Counted from the stretch's first letter, positions 8,880 through 17,011 are shown. The stretch: 18,314 bases of DNA from Dysgonamonadaceae bacterium (GCA_031284225.1 JAITAH010000103.1:1-18314), one strand, 5' to 3'. The notes: generated from the letters alone by a model not told the origin. Program-made: numbers and translations.

Positions 8880-9821
8880 ATGGATATTCGCAAGATACAT
8901 ACCGGTTTCATTACTCGTCGTTTCCCGCTGGCGATTGCCTTATTGTTTTTCTTTGCGTTACGGATACCATGGCTTGATAAGGGCAATCCGTTGGAATTTT
9001 GGGCTTCGGCAGTTATTCAAACAGGCATTGCCATATCCCTTTTATACCTTACGCAAACCTATAACATTGTCCGACAGAAAACCCTGTTACCCGCTTTTTT
9101 CTATGTATGGTTGACCGGAACGAATCCCGTATGTTTTTATAACCTCAGAGGGAGCATTTCAGCGTTTCTTATTGTTCCCTGTCTGGCGTTTTTATTTCAC
9201 AGTTACCACAACCCCCGATCGCAACGGAATATGTTGAACATTTCGTTGATATTGACCCTGGGGAGTTTTTACTGGGCGCCCCTTTTGTTTTTTTTTCCGT
9301 TGTTCTGGCAAGGAATGTACAGGTTCAAAATCTTCAATTTCAAAAATTTCTTTGCCGGCGTATTGGGAATAGTACTGATTTTCCTCTTCCTCTTTGCCTG
9401 GAGCGTTTATAAAGGCGATGAAACGGTTTTTGAACAGATTCTATCCGGTTGGAGCGTCGTGTGCGATTTCCGGGTTGATTCGCTGGACGTCAAAGGATGG
9501 GTGCGGATTGCTTTTGTGATGCTTCTGTTTATCCTTTCGGGCGTCCGGATTTTTATGGCCGGAATATCGGAAAAAGTGCAAACCATCCATATATTAAGCT
9601 ATCTGTATATGCTGGCAGGTATCCTGTTTGTCGTTTTCTTTTTCCAAAATCAATGGACGCCGGAATGGCTGTTGATACTCTATATTCCGGTTTCGTTGTT
9701 GATGGCTCATTATTTTACATATACGTACAGAAAAAGTGTGTCGTGGCTGTTTTTGCTAACCATTATCTTTTTTTTAGGGATGTTTGTCTGGGAATGGATG
9801 ATTCTTGAAGGCGTAATTTAA
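8880..9821 (+). CDS. Uncharacterised polytopic inner-membrane protein
   Basis: This 313-residue protein is strongly hydrophobic, with roughly eight to ten membrane segments (approximately 15-30, 41-58, 91-108, 118-143, 155-177, 207-226, 235-255, 261-280, 285-306). Charged loops separate them, such as HNPRSQRN near 110 and [13 protein letters not shown] near 178-190. No catalytic motif or transporter signature is recognisable. It superficially resembles the uncharacterised membrane families of Bacteroidota with aromatic-rich helices ([15 protein letters not shown]), but I cannot assign one with confidence. Its ATG begins at the base directly after the purD TAA, so it is almost certainly in the purD transcript and may be translationally coupled. 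The product is probably in the inner membrane; function unknown. Confidence 0.85.
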   Translation: MDIRKIHTGFITRRFPLAIALLFFFALRIPWLDKGNPLEFWASAVIQTGIAISLLYLTQTYNIVRQKTLLPAFFYVWLTGTNPVCFYNLRGSISAFLIVPCLAFLFHSYHNPRSQRNMLNISLILTLGSFYWAPLLFFFPLFWQGMYRFKIFNFKNFFAGVLGIVLIFLFLFAWSVYKGDETVFEQILSGWSVVCDFRVDSLDVKGWVRIAFVMLLFILSGVRIFMAGISEKVQTIHILSYLYMLAGILFVVFFFQNQWTPEWLLILYIPVSLLMAHYFTYTYRKSVSWLFLLTIIFFLGMFVWEWMILEGVI

Positions 9822-9895
9822 TCGAAAAAACTGTAAAATTCTCCTGTCTTCTCTCTCTTCTTGCGTTTCCTGTCGATGCGTATTTTTGATTCTTC

Positions 9896-9928
9896 TGTGT
9901 GGAATGTCAATAATTTCATGTAATTTTG
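9896..9928 (+). promoter_or_regulatory. Predicted engB promoter
   Basis: TAATTTTG at 9921-9928 matches TAnnTTTG. TGTG at 9896-9899 is a 3/4 match to TTTG with a 21-base spacer. Transcription would start near 9935, 17 bases before the ATG at 9952. A second -7-like box, TATTTTTG at 9881-9888, has only a weak upstream element at 17 bases. The remaining gap from 9822 shows a pyrimidine-rich stretch (about 9841-9862) and no ORF. Confidence 0.5.
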
Positions 9929-9951
9929 TACCCTCGTTTAATTCACGCCGA

Positions 9952-10548
9952 ATGAATATAAAAAAAGCAGAATTTATCATAAGTAATACGGATACGGCAA
10001 AATGTCCCAGCGACGGAAAACCGGAATACGCCTTTATCGGCCGTTCCAACGTGGGCAAATCGTCGCTGATTAATATGCTGACCGGAAGAAAAGGGTTGGC
10101 GCTCACCTCATCCACTCCGGGGAAAACCCAGCTAATTAACCATTTCCTGATTAACGACGAGTGGTATCTGGTCGATTTACCGGGCTACGGCTACGCGCAA
10201 CGGGGCAAAAAGGGACGGGAACAAATCCGGCAGATTATCGACAGCTACTTAGACGAGCGCGAAGCGCTGACTTGCCTCTTCCTGCTGCTGGATTGCCGGC
10301 TCGAACCGCAAAAGAACGATTTGGAATTTATTCATCACCTGGGAGAAAGCGGAATCCCTTTTGCTATCGTGTTTACAAAAATTGATAAACTGTCTCGATC
10401 AAAACTGAACGAAAACATGTCCCTCTATAAAAATAAATTACTGGAAACGTGGGAAGAACTCCCGCCCGTCTTTTATACTTCGGCGGAACATAAACAAGGA
10501 AAAGAAGAATTATTGAGCTATATCGAAAATATAAATAAATCTCTATGA
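9952..10548 (+). CDS. engB: Ribosome biogenesis GTP-binding protein EngB/YsxC
   Basis: This is an EngB/YsxC/YihA-family GTPase needed for late assembly of the large ribosomal subunit. From the ATG at 9952 the protein has 198 residues, close to the family norm. G motifs in order are G1 GRSNVGKSS (30-38), G2 in STPGKTQ (54-60), G3 DLPGYGYA (75-82), G4 TKID (142-145) and G5 TSA (176-178). The same frame stays open back to a TTG at 9886. That extension would add 22 residues unlike the family and would span the predicted -7 box at 9921-9928, so the ATG is preferred. The stop overlaps the next start as ATGA, indicating an operon with the DUF4494 and YggS genes. Confidence 0.95.
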   Translation: MNIKKAEFIISNTDTAKCPSDGKPEYAFIGRSNVGKSSLINMLTGRKGLALTSSTPGKTQLINHFLINDEWYLVDLPGYGYAQRGKKGREQIRQIIDSYLDEREALTCLFLLLDCRLEPQKNDLEFIHHLGESGIPFAIVFTKIDKLSRSKLNENMSLYKNKLLETWEELPPVFYTSAEHKQGKEELLSYIENINKSL

Positions 10549-11000
10549 ATTGGTTTGAATGTAAAGTTTCTTACGAAAAAATGATGGAAAACGGCGTCCA
10601 GAAACGGGTATCCGAACCCTATCTGGTAGATGCGCTGTCGTTTACGGAAGCTGAAGCCCGTATCATTGAAGAAATAAAGCATTATGTGAGCGGCGAATTT
10701 ATTGTTGCCAACATCAAACGGGCAAGGATTGCCGAATTGTTTCTCAACGAAAAAGGCGACCGCTATTACCGCGTCAAAGTCTATCTTATTACGTTGGATG
10801 AAAAAAGCGGCGCAGAGAAAAAAACCGCTATCCAAATGATTGCACAGGCTTCCGATATCAAAGAAGCCATTGCCGTGGTGGAAGAAGGAATGAAAGGCTC
10901 GATGGTCGATTACGCCATTGCTTCGGTAATCGAAACCCTGATTATGGATGTTTTTCCTTTTCAACCGAATACGCCAATCGTTGCGGAACCCCAAGCATGA
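10545..11000 (+). CDS. DUF4494 family protein
   Basis: This small soluble protein of 151 residues begins [17 protein letters not shown] and continues [20 protein letters not shown]. These are hallmarks of the DUF4494 family, which I know mainly from Bacteroidales. No signal peptide or membrane segment is present; the make-up suggests an alternating alpha/beta fold ([48 protein letters not shown]). The C-terminal tail ([10 protein letters not shown]) looks unstructured. The biochemical function is unknown. It overlaps both neighbours by ATGA (engB upstream, YggS downstream), so translation of the three is probably coupled, hinting at a constitutive housekeeping role. Family assignment is from memory of sequence features. 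Confidence 0.85.
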   Translation: MNWFECKVSYEKMMENGVQKRVSEPYLVDALSFTEAEARIIEEIKHYVSGEFIVANIKRARIAELFLNEKGDRYYRVKVYLITLDEKSGAEKKTAIQMIAQASDIKEAIAVVEEGMKGSMVDYAIASVIETLIMDVFPFQPNTPIVAEPQA

Positions 11001-11695
11001 GCATCGCCCGTCGTTTGACCGAATTGCGGAGCGAACTGCCGGAGCAGGTCCGCATCGTAGCCGTTTCCAAGTTTCACGAGGTTTCCGCGATCCGGGAGGC
11101 TTACGAGGCTGGGCAACGCATGTTCGGCGAAAATCGGGTGCAGGAATTAATACCCAAATACGAATGCCTGCCGAAAGATATCGAATGGCATTTTATCGGT
11201 CATCTGCAAGTAAATAAAGTAAAACACATTGCTCCGTTTATCGCCATGGTTCAATCGGTTGACAGCTTGAAATTGCTGGACGAACTGAACCGTTATGCAG
11301 GGAAGCTTTGCCGCCGAATCCGGATACTACTGCAAATCCACATTGCCCGGGAAGCGCATAAATTCGGTTTTTCATTCGACGAAGCCGAGGAGTTGCTTAG
11401 CGGCGAACTGCCGCGTCAGTTTCCAAACCTGATCTTTTCCGGCCTGATGGGCATGGCAACGTTGACGGACGATTGGGAAGAAGTCCGGCGAGAATTTGCT
11501 TCCCTGTCGGCCTTTTTCACCCGGTTAAAAACGCAGAATTTCAGAGATAACAGCGATTTCAGAGAATTGTCCATGGGCATGAGCGACGATTACCGCCTGG
11601 CTGTTGAAGAAGGCGGCACGATGATTCGGATAGGCTCCCGATTGTTTGGCGAAAGAAATTACCGGGTTAGCGACTGGCCCGCATCGCCCGAATAA
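10997..11695 (+). CDS. YggS-family pyridoxal phosphate homeostasis protein
   Basis: This 232-residue protein belongs to the YggS/PROSC/YBL036C family, TIM-barrel proteins that bind PLP and help balance PLP and amino-acid or keto-acid pools without a known enzymatic reaction. The PLP-binding Lys25 lies in VRIVAVSK. Other family motifs are AGQRMFGENRVQEL, WHFIGHLQVNKVK, VQSVDSL, GLMGMAT, LSMGMSDDYRLAVEEG and the phosphate-binding end IRIGSRLFGERNY. The start overlaps the DUF4494 stop as ATGA. The 3' end overlaps the convergent proC by 29 bases (11667-11695). yggS is often linked to proC in bacteria; here they are neighbours but on opposite strands. Confidence 0.95.
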   Translation: MSIARRLTELRSELPEQVRIVAVSKFHEVSAIREAYEAGQRMFGENRVQELIPKYECLPKDIEWHFIGHLQVNKVKHIAPFIAMVQSVDSLKLLDELNRYAGKLCRRIRILLQIHIAREAHKFGFSFDEAEELLSGELPRQFPNLIFSGLMGMATLTDDWEEVRREFASLSAFFTRLKTQNFRDNSDFRELSMGMSDDYRLAVEEGGTMIRIGSRLFGERNYRVSDWPASPE

Positions 11696-12464
11696 TCGCG
11701 TCGGAAAAGCCGTTAGCTTCCAGTTCGTTCAATCCTTTAATAGTAATACCGCCCGGAGTGGTAACTTTATCAATTTCTATTTCGGGATTTTCCTGGGTAG
11801 CGTCTAATAAAGCGGCGGCGCCGAGCATGGTTTTGACGGCCAGATTTTGCGCTTCTTTCGGATAAAAGCCCATTTCGACCCCGGCCAGCATGGCCGCTCG
11901 GATGTAACGGAACAAATAGGCGATTCCGCAGGAGGTTAAAGCCGTTCCGGCAGTCAGTTTGCTTTCATCGAGGAGGACGGCGCTCCCCAGCTCATCAAAC
12001 ATTTTCAGCAGCAAAGACTGTTGTTCGGGAGAGGCGTTTTGAGTGGCTATCAACGTCATGCTTTGCCGGACGGCGATGGCGGTATTCGGTATTAACCGGA
12101 AAAGAACGGGTAACGGATTTTCGCTGTTGGCTTTCAACAAAGCCTCGTTCAGGCTGGCGATAGAAATGCCGGCAGCGATGGATACAACGATTTGCCGGGT
12201 ATAATCGAGTTGGAATTTTATATCAAAAATCGTATCGCATATCAACCAGGGCTTGACGGCCAAAAGAATAATGTCGGCGTCAGCTACGCTGCTGTAATCG
12301 CTCAACGCAATCCGGATGTCCGGATGTGTGGCCTGTAACGCTTTCAGCGGCGCTTCGTGAATATCCGATACCGTAATATCGCCGGGTTTCAAGATGCTGC
12401 CGGATACTAAACCGCGGGCGATGGCGCTTCCCATGTTCCCGCCTCCGATAATTGTAAGTTTCAT
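11667..12464 (-). CDS. proC: Pyrroline-5-carboxylate reductase
   Basis: ProC reduces 1-pyrroline-5-carboxylate to proline with NAD(P)H, the last step of proline synthesis. The 265-residue protein has the N-terminal Rossmann motif GGGNMG (7-12), LLAVKP (67-72), the segment LIPNTAIAVRQ (124-134) in the place of the usual MPNTP, and the C-terminal family signature TTPGGITIKGLNELE (235-249). The length is typical and the gene looks intact. Its start overlaps the stop of the argD-like gene as ATGA. Both are on the - strand, so one transcript is likely. Its last codons overlap the convergent YggS gene. Confidence 0.95.
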   Translation of the reverse strand: MKLTIIGGGNMGSAIARGLVSGSILKPGDITVSDIHEAPLKALQATHPDIRIALSDYSSVADADIILLAVKPWLICDTIFDIKFQLDYTRQIVVSIAAGISIASLNEALLKANSENPLPVLFRLIPNTAIAVRQSMTLIATQNASPEQQSLLLKMFDELGSAVLLDESKLTAGTALTSCGIAYLFRYIRAAMLAGVEMGFYPKEAQNLAVKTMLGAAALLDATQENPEIEIDKVTTPGGITIKGLNELEANGFSDAIIRAMRASR

Positions 12465-13591
12465 GCGTAAGTAATTAGTTGTTTGAAACGTTGTAAAAAT
12501 TCATCAGCCAGCGCTTTCGTGAGGCTTAGCGGCGGTAACAGGCGAAAGATATTCGTTCCCGTAGCGCCGGTAAAGACATGTTGTTCGAAAAGCAACCGGT
12601 CGCGTAATGGTTTGATGGGCGTATCGAAGACGAGGCCAATCATCAATCCTTTTCCCCGTACTTCCCTGATTTGCGGATTTTTTTTCAGTTCATCCGTCAG
12701 ATAGGCGCCGATACGGGCGGCATTTTCCACTAACTGTTCTTCTTCCATCACTTCCAATACGGCGAGGGCGGCGGCGCATGCCAGGGGATTACCGCCAAAA
12801 GTGGTTCCTAATTGCCCGTGCACAGCCTGAAATTTAGGCGAAATCAGCAGGCCGGATACAGGAAAGCCATTGCCCATGCCTTTGGCGATGGTGATAATAT
12901 CAGGCCGGATTCCGGCATACTGATGGGCGAAAAATTTTCCCGAACGGCCATAACCGCACTGGATTTCATCCAAAATTAAGACCGTATCCGTTTCGCGGCA
13001 AACCCGGCTCAATTGTTGCAGAAACTGCGGATCGGGTACAATAATCCCGCCAATTCCCTGGATACCTTCGATAATTACGGCCGAAACATCCTCGTTGCGA
13101 AGCGTTTCCTGCATGGCTTCCTCATCGTTCCAGGGCAGAAAAACAGTTTCTAAATTCATCACATGAGTCGTCCAGTAAGTGGCGATGTCGGTTACGCGAA
13201 CCGCCGCCGCCGACCGTCCATGGAAAGCATTCCGGAACGCGACCATCTTCCGCCGACCGTTGTAGTACGAGGCTAATTTCAGTGCATTTTCATTGGCTTC
13301 AGCGCCCGAATTGACCATGAACAGCGAATAGTCGGGATAACCGGATGCTTTTCCCAATTTTTCTGCATATTCGTCTTGCAAAGGGATTTGCACCGAATTG
13401 GAATAAAAGCCGATTTTCTGTAATTGTTCCGCTATTTTAGCCGTGTATCGGGGATGCGAATGTCCGATGGAAATAACGGCATGGCCGCCGTAAAAATCCA
13501 GATATTCTACATTGTTCTTATCGTATATTTTGCATCCCTGAGCGCGTACCGGCTCAATAGGCCAACGGGGAAAAACGTCGAAATAGTTCAT
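12461..13591 (-). CDS. argD: Acetylornithine/succinylornithine aminotransferase-like enzyme
   Basis: This is a class-III PLP aminotransferase of 376 residues, most like ArgD-type enzymes that transaminate N-acylornithine semialdehyde in arginine synthesis. Visible features are YLDFYGGHAVISIGHSHP (30-47), NSGAEANENALKLA (94-107), the cofactor aspartate in LILDEIQCGYGRSGKF (Asp208), the Schiff-base lysine in IAKGMGNGFP (Lys237), TTFGGNPLACAAALAVL and, near the end, TGTNIFRLLPPL. Bacteroides uses succinylated ornithine intermediates, so the true substrate may be N-succinylornithine; the sequence alone does not decide. It is coupled to proC by ATGA, and other arginine genes are not in the window. 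Its promoter is predicted at 13614-13647. Ornithine aminotransferase is a less likely alternative. Confidence 0.85.
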   Translation of the reverse strand: MNYFDVFPRWPIEPVRAQGCKIYDKNNVEYLDFYGGHAVISIGHSHPRYTAKIAEQLQKIGFYSNSVQIPLQDEYAEKLGKASGYPDYSLFMVNSGAEANENALKLASYYNGRRKMVAFRNAFHGRSAAAVRVTDIATYWTTHVMNLETVFLPWNDEEAMQETLRNEDVSAVIIEGIQGIGGIIVPDPQFLQQLSRVCRETDTVLILDEIQCGYGRSGKFFAHQYAGIRPDIITIAKGMGNGFPVSGLLISPKFQAVHGQLGTTFGGNPLACAAALAVLEVMEEEQLVENAARIGAYLTDELKKNPQIREVRGKGLMIGLVFDTPIKPLRDRLLFEQHVFTGATGTNIFRLLPPLSLTKALADEFLQRFKQLITYA

Positions 13592-13613
13592 ATTATTGAT
13601 GAATTTAAGGTTG

Positions 13614-13647
13614 CAAAGTTAGCATAAAATCCTCAATTATACGCAAA
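13614..13647 (-). promoter_or_regulatory. Predicted argD-proC promoter
   Basis: On the - strand, TAACTTTG (13621-13614) is an exact TAnnTTTG match. TTTG (13647-13644) lies 22 bases upstream of it, slightly longer than the usual 19-21. The -7 box ends 22 bases before the ATG, so the leader would be short (about 15 bases). No operator or riboswitch-like structure was seen. Confidence 0.6.
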
Positions 13648-13648
13648 C

Positions 13649-13718
13649 GGATAAAATAGATAATAGATAAAAGACAATAGATAAGAGGTAAAAAACAAAA
13701 GAAGATAGACATAGTAGA
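13649..13718. repeat. Degenerate 7-base-phased A-rich repeat
   Basis: The divergent argD/GH43 intergenic region contains an array with a 7-base period. The clearest units are ATAGATA at 13656, 13663 and 13677, with related units AAAGACA (13670), AGAGGTA (13684), AAAAACA (13691), AAAGAAG (13698) and ATAGACA (13705). GGATAAA at 13649 may be an outer unit. The + strand is almost pure purine plus T. A separate direct duplication of AAAATTAATT (13721-13730 and 13732-13741) follows. It is probably a decayed minisatellite; a regulatory role is possible but unproven. Confidence 0.6.
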
Positions 13719-13762
13719 GAAAAATTAATTCAAAATTAATTTATTTATTAACCCTGTTTTAC

Positions 13763-13770
13763 TTCCTTTG
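13763..13770 (+). promoter_or_regulatory. Possible GH43 gene -7 box
   Basis: TTCCTTTG matches the TAnnTTTG consensus at all but the second base and lies 25 bases before the GH43 gene ATG. No good TTTG stands 19-21 bases upstream, where the sequence is an A/T tract. A weak or activator-dependent promoter would fit, but the match may be chance. Confidence 0.3.
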
Positions 13771-13794
13771 TATTTATTTTCTAAATACGCATGA

Positions 13795-15525
13795 ATGATG
13801 TATAAAAAAGCCGTTATTTTTCTTTTATTTATTTTGCCGGCGGGAATTGTCAAAGCAGACGAGCCGATGCGTTCCGGGCAAGAGCGATCGTTGCCGATTG
13901 TTGCCAATCCGATGAATCTGAACTACCGGTTTCAGTCCGGAACACCCGCTTACCGGGAAGCGGCCGACCCGGTATGCGAATATTTCAAGGGGCAATACTA
14001 CCTTTTCGCTTCCAAATCGGGCGGATACTGGCGTTCGGCGGATTTGGCGGAATGGGAGTTTATTCCCTGTTCGACCATCCGGGAAATAGAAAATTATGCG
14101 CCCGGCATACTCGTCCGAAACGATTCGATGTATTACATTGCTTCCGGCTCGAAGATTTACCGGACAGACAATCCGGACGCCGATCGGTGGGAAGAAATTC
14201 ATACCAAGTTCACGCTGGGCGTTACCGACCCGTCTTTTTTTCAGGACGACGACGGCCGGGTCTATCTCTACTGGGGCTGTTCGGACAAGGCGCCGGTGGA
14301 AGGCGTCGAAGTGAATCCCGACGACGGATTTGCGCCCCTGGGCAACCGGTTGAGCTTGATTCCGCACAACAGCGAGCAATACGGCTGGGAAGTGCAGGGC
14401 GAAAATAACGACAACGGCCAAACCGGATGGAACGAAGGACCCTGCATGATTAAATACAACGGGAAATATTACCTGCAATACGCCTCGCCCGGTACACAGT
14501 TTCGCAGTTATGCCGATGGCGTCTATGTTTCCGACCATCCTTTAGGCCCGTTTATTTATCAGGAATACAGTCCTTTTTCGATCAAGCCGGGCGGATTTAT
14601 CGGCGGCGCCGGGCATGGGCATACGTTCAAAGACAAGTATGGAAACTATTGGCACATAGCCACTATGAAGATATCCGAACGGCACATGTTCGAACGCCGG
14701 TTAGGCTTATTTCCGCTGTATTTCGACGAGGACGGCGAAATGTATGCGCCTGCGGTTTGGTCGGATTATCCCTGGACCGTTCCCGATAAAAAAACGGATT
14801 TCGAACCGGACAGCGACGGCGCCCTGCGGTGGAATTTGCTTTCATACAATAAACCGGTTACCGCTTCCTCTTCCTGCGCCGGCTTTTTGCCTTCAAAGGC
14901 GAATGACGAAAAAATAGAAACCTGGTGGGCGGCGCAAACCGGCGACGCCGGCGAATGGTGGCAAGTCGATTTAACCCGGCCGATGGCCATTCATGCCATT
15001 CAGGTGAATTTTGCCGATCAGGATTTTATCAATCCTGCGCCGGCCGTTTACCGGTATCAAATAGAAGCTTCCGCCGATGGCGAACATTGGAACCTCCTGA
15101 TCGACCGGAGGCAGAACGTCCAAGATATGCCGCACGAACTGATCGTACCCGATCGGCCGGCGACTGTCCGTTTTCTGCGGATTACCAGCGCTCAAAACCT
15201 GCGCGGGAAGTTTTCCATTTCCGGCTTCCGCGTTTTTGGGAGAGACCAGGAGGGACAATGCCCGAACGAAGTATCCCGTTTACAGGTAGAAAGACAACAT
15301 CCGGACACCCGTCGCTTCCTTGTGCAATGGGATAAACAGGAAAACACGACCGGATACATCGTCCGCTGGGGAATAAGCGAAAACAAGCTGAATCATGCCG
15401 TCATGGTTTTCGACAATCGGTGGGAAGCCGGATGTTTCAACCGCCATTCCTCGTATTATTTTTCGGTGGGCGCTTTTAACGAGAGCGGCATTACTCGCGG
15501 GAAAACTGTGGCGGGAGCGTTTTAG
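13795..15525 (+). CDS. Secreted GH43-type glycosidase with F5/8C (CBM32-like) and Fn3-like domains
   Basis: This 576-residue protein has a signal peptide (about 1-21, ending GIVKA, no lipobox cysteine). A five-bladed-propeller glycosidase domain of the GH43 type spans about 45-330. Candidate catalytic residues are Asp58 in AADP (base), Asp145 in GVTDPSFF (pKa modulator) and Glu214 in GWNEGP (acid). GAGHGHTF (271-278) may supply the conserved active-site histidine. Residues about 348-483 form an F5/8 type C domain (SYNKPVTASSS, GEWWQVDLTRP, YQIEASADGEHW, RFLRITSAQ), and about 490-576 look like fibronectin type III. GH43 enzymes act on arabinosides, xylosides or galactosides; the subfamily cannot be fixed here. 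The product is probably periplasmic or secreted. It stands alone on + between - strand operons and overlaps cstA tail to tail by 35 bases. Of two adjacent ATGs, 13795 is taken as the start. Confidence 0.85.
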   Translation: MMYKKAVIFLLFILPAGIVKADEPMRSGQERSLPIVANPMNLNYRFQSGTPAYREAADPVCEYFKGQYYLFASKSGGYWRSADLAEWEFIPCSTIREIENYAPGILVRNDSMYYIASGSKIYRTDNPDADRWEEIHTKFTLGVTDPSFFQDDDGRVYLYWGCSDKAPVEGVEVNPDDGFAPLGNRLSLIPHNSEQYGWEVQGENNDNGQTGWNEGPCMIKYNGKYYLQYASPGTQFRSYADGVYVSDHPLGPFIYQEYSPFSIKPGGFIGGAGHGHTFKDKYGNYWHIATMKISERHMFERRLGLFPLYFDEDGEMYAPAVWSDYPWTVPDKKTDFEPDSDGALRWNLLSYNKPVTASSSCAGFLPSKANDEKIETWWAAQTGDAGEWWQVDLTRPMAIHAIQVNFADQDFINPAPAVYRYQIEASADGEHWNLLIDRRQNVQDMPHELIVPDRPATVRFLRITSAQNLRGKFSISGFRVFGRDQEGQCPNEVSRLQVERQHPDTRRFLVQWDKQENTTGYIVRWGISENKLNHAVMVFDNRWEAGCFNRHSSYYFSVGAFNESGITRGKTVAGAF

Positions 15526-16939
15526 AGTGGCGGTTCCGGTAAATGAATACCAGGAGAAGGAATGCCGTAAGGGTTCCTGCAATTCCGTAAGCCGCCTCAT
15601 GCGGCAACCGGAATCCTTCCGGAGCGATTAAAATATAGCTCAGTACCACCATCGTCATAAAAACAGCCGGAAGCAGCGTAATCCAGTAACATTTCTTTTC
15701 CCGAACCAAATAAACCGTTATCATCCACAACGTAACAGCGGCCAAGGTCTGATTCGACCAGGCAAAATATCGCCAAATAACATCAAAATTAACCTGCAAT
15801 ACGAAAAAGCCGATGACAAACAACGGAACGGCAATCCATAAGCGGTTGACGATCGGCTTTTGGTTATAACCGATAAAATCGGCCACAATCAGGCGGGCCG
15901 ACCGGAAAGCGGTATCGCCGGAGGTAACAGGAGCCGCTATCACGCCGATAATGGCCAGTAATCCGCCGAATTTTCCGAGCCAGGTATGGGCAATCTTATC
16001 TACCACAACGGCCGCATTATTTCCGTTATCTGCAAGGAATTGCTGCAAGCCGCCGACCGAACCGAAAAAGCTCATGGCGGCCGCCGCCCAAATCAAAGCG
16101 ACGAAAGCTTCGGTAATCATGGCGCCGTAAAACACCCGTCGGCCTTGTTTTTCATTTTTCAAGCAACGCGCCATCAGGGGCGATTGGGTGGCATGAAAGC
16201 CGGAAATCGCGCCGCAAGCAATGGAAATAAACAGCATCGGAAACAGGGGATATTTTTCCGGATCCGGATGCATATTGTGCAGATGGGAAGGAAGAGCTTC
16301 CGGAACCGGCGACCCGTAATATACCAACGCACAACCGATTCCTACAGCCATAAACAACAGGGCAAACCCGAAAAACGGATAGATCTTCCCGATAATCTTA
16401 TCAATCGGCAACAACGTCGCCAAAACGTAATAAATGAAAATAACGACGCACCAGAAAGTGAAATTCAGTACGGACGGCGTGAGATTGGCTAATAATTTAG
16501 CCGGGCCGGCAATAAACACCACGCCCACCAAGACCATCAACAACAGGGTGAAAATCCGCATGAATTGTTTGAAGCCGGTTCCCAAATAATTTCCCGTAAT
16601 TTCCGGAAGGCTTTTCCCTGCGTCGCGTACCGACATCATTCCGGATAAATAATCGTGCACCGCGCCGCCGAAAATACTCCCGAACACAATCCACAGAAAC
16701 GCCGCCGGACCATACGCCGCCCCCATAATCGCTCCGAAAATAGGACCCAAGCCGGCAATATTCAGAAACTGAATTAAAAATACCCGTCCCCAAGGCATGG
16801 GGATATAGTCCACCTGATCCTGATGGGTATAAGCCGGGGTTTGCGCCTCGCGTCGGACGCCGAATACGTTTTCCATCCACCGGCCATATACAAAATATCC
16901 GGCGATCAATAATGCGACAGCAATAAAAAAAGTAACCAT
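15491..16939 (-). CDS. cstA: CstA-type carbon starvation transporter (short form)
   Basis: This 482-residue polytopic membrane protein belongs to the CstA family, inner-membrane transporters linked to peptide or pyruvate uptake in enteric bacteria. The CstA core is clear: YIPMPWGRVFLIQFLNIAG (45-63), GLGPIFGAIMGAAYGP (63-78), FGGAVHDYLSGMMSVRDAGKS (90-110), and the later segments ISGFHATQSPLMARCL and PVTSGDTAFRSARLI. About a dozen hydrophobic segments run from residue 1 to near 470, and the tail is basic (YRNRHSKTLPPQFSRE). E. coli CstA has about 700 residues; this is the shorter form and appears complete. Its last codons overlap the convergent GH43 gene. A strong consensus promoter lies upstream, between this gene and the tRNA. 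Substrate here is not known. Confidence 0.92.
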   Translation of the reverse strand: MVTFFIAVALLIAGYFVYGRWMENVFGVRREAQTPAYTHQDQVDYIPMPWGRVFLIQFLNIAGLGPIFGAIMGAAYGPAAFLWIVFGSIFGGAVHDYLSGMMSVRDAGKSLPEITGNYLGTGFKQFMRIFTLLLMVLVGVVFIAGPAKLLANLTPSVLNFTFWCVVIFIYYVLATLLPIDKIIGKIYPFFGFALLFMAVGIGCALVYYGSPVPEALPSHLHNMHPDPEKYPLFPMLFISIACGAISGFHATQSPLMARCLKNEKQGRRVFYGAMITEAFVALIWAAAAMSFFGSVGGLQQFLADNGNNAAVVVDKIAHTWLGKFGGLLAIIGVIAAPVTSGDTAFRSARLIVADFIGYNQKPIVNRLWIAVPLFVIGFFVLQVNFDVIWRYFAWSNQTLAAVTLWMITVYLVREKKCYWITLLPAVFMTMVVLSYILIAPEGFRLPHEAAYGIAGTLTAFLLLVFIYRNRHSKTLPPQFSRE

Positions 16940-16980
16940 AATTGCTTGTTTTTTGCGGAAAAGACAGATTTATATGCCGG

Positions 16981-17011
16981 CAAAGTTAAGGAATGATTTT
17001 AAGATTTCAAA
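16981..17011 (-). promoter_or_regulatory. Predicted cstA promoter
   Basis: On the - strand, TTTG (17011-17008), a 19-base spacer and TAACTTTG (16988-16981) match the Bacteroides consensus exactly in both boxes and spacing. The start would be near 16974, giving a leader of about 35 bases. The -33 box begins only three bases beyond the tRNA discriminator base, so read-through from the tRNA could also feed cstA. Confidence 0.7.

Noticed and set aside
9886..9951. TTG-initiated 22-residue extension of engB
   Set aside because: It contains the predicted -7 box and residues unlike EngB proteins; the ATG at 9952 gives the usual length and N-terminus.
10518..10994. 158-codon - strand open frame opposite the DUF4494 gene
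   Set aside because: The + strand frame matches DUF4494 and is ATGA-coupled on both sides; the antisense product is unlike any known family.
13825..14538. 237-codon - strand open frame opposite the GH43 gene
   Set aside because: It lies wholly inside a gene with clear family motifs, and its translation shows no recognisable domain; it is a shadow frame.
15986..16492. 168-codon + strand open frame opposite cstA
   Set aside because: It is antisense to conserved CstA segments, has a low-complexity basic translation and no family features.
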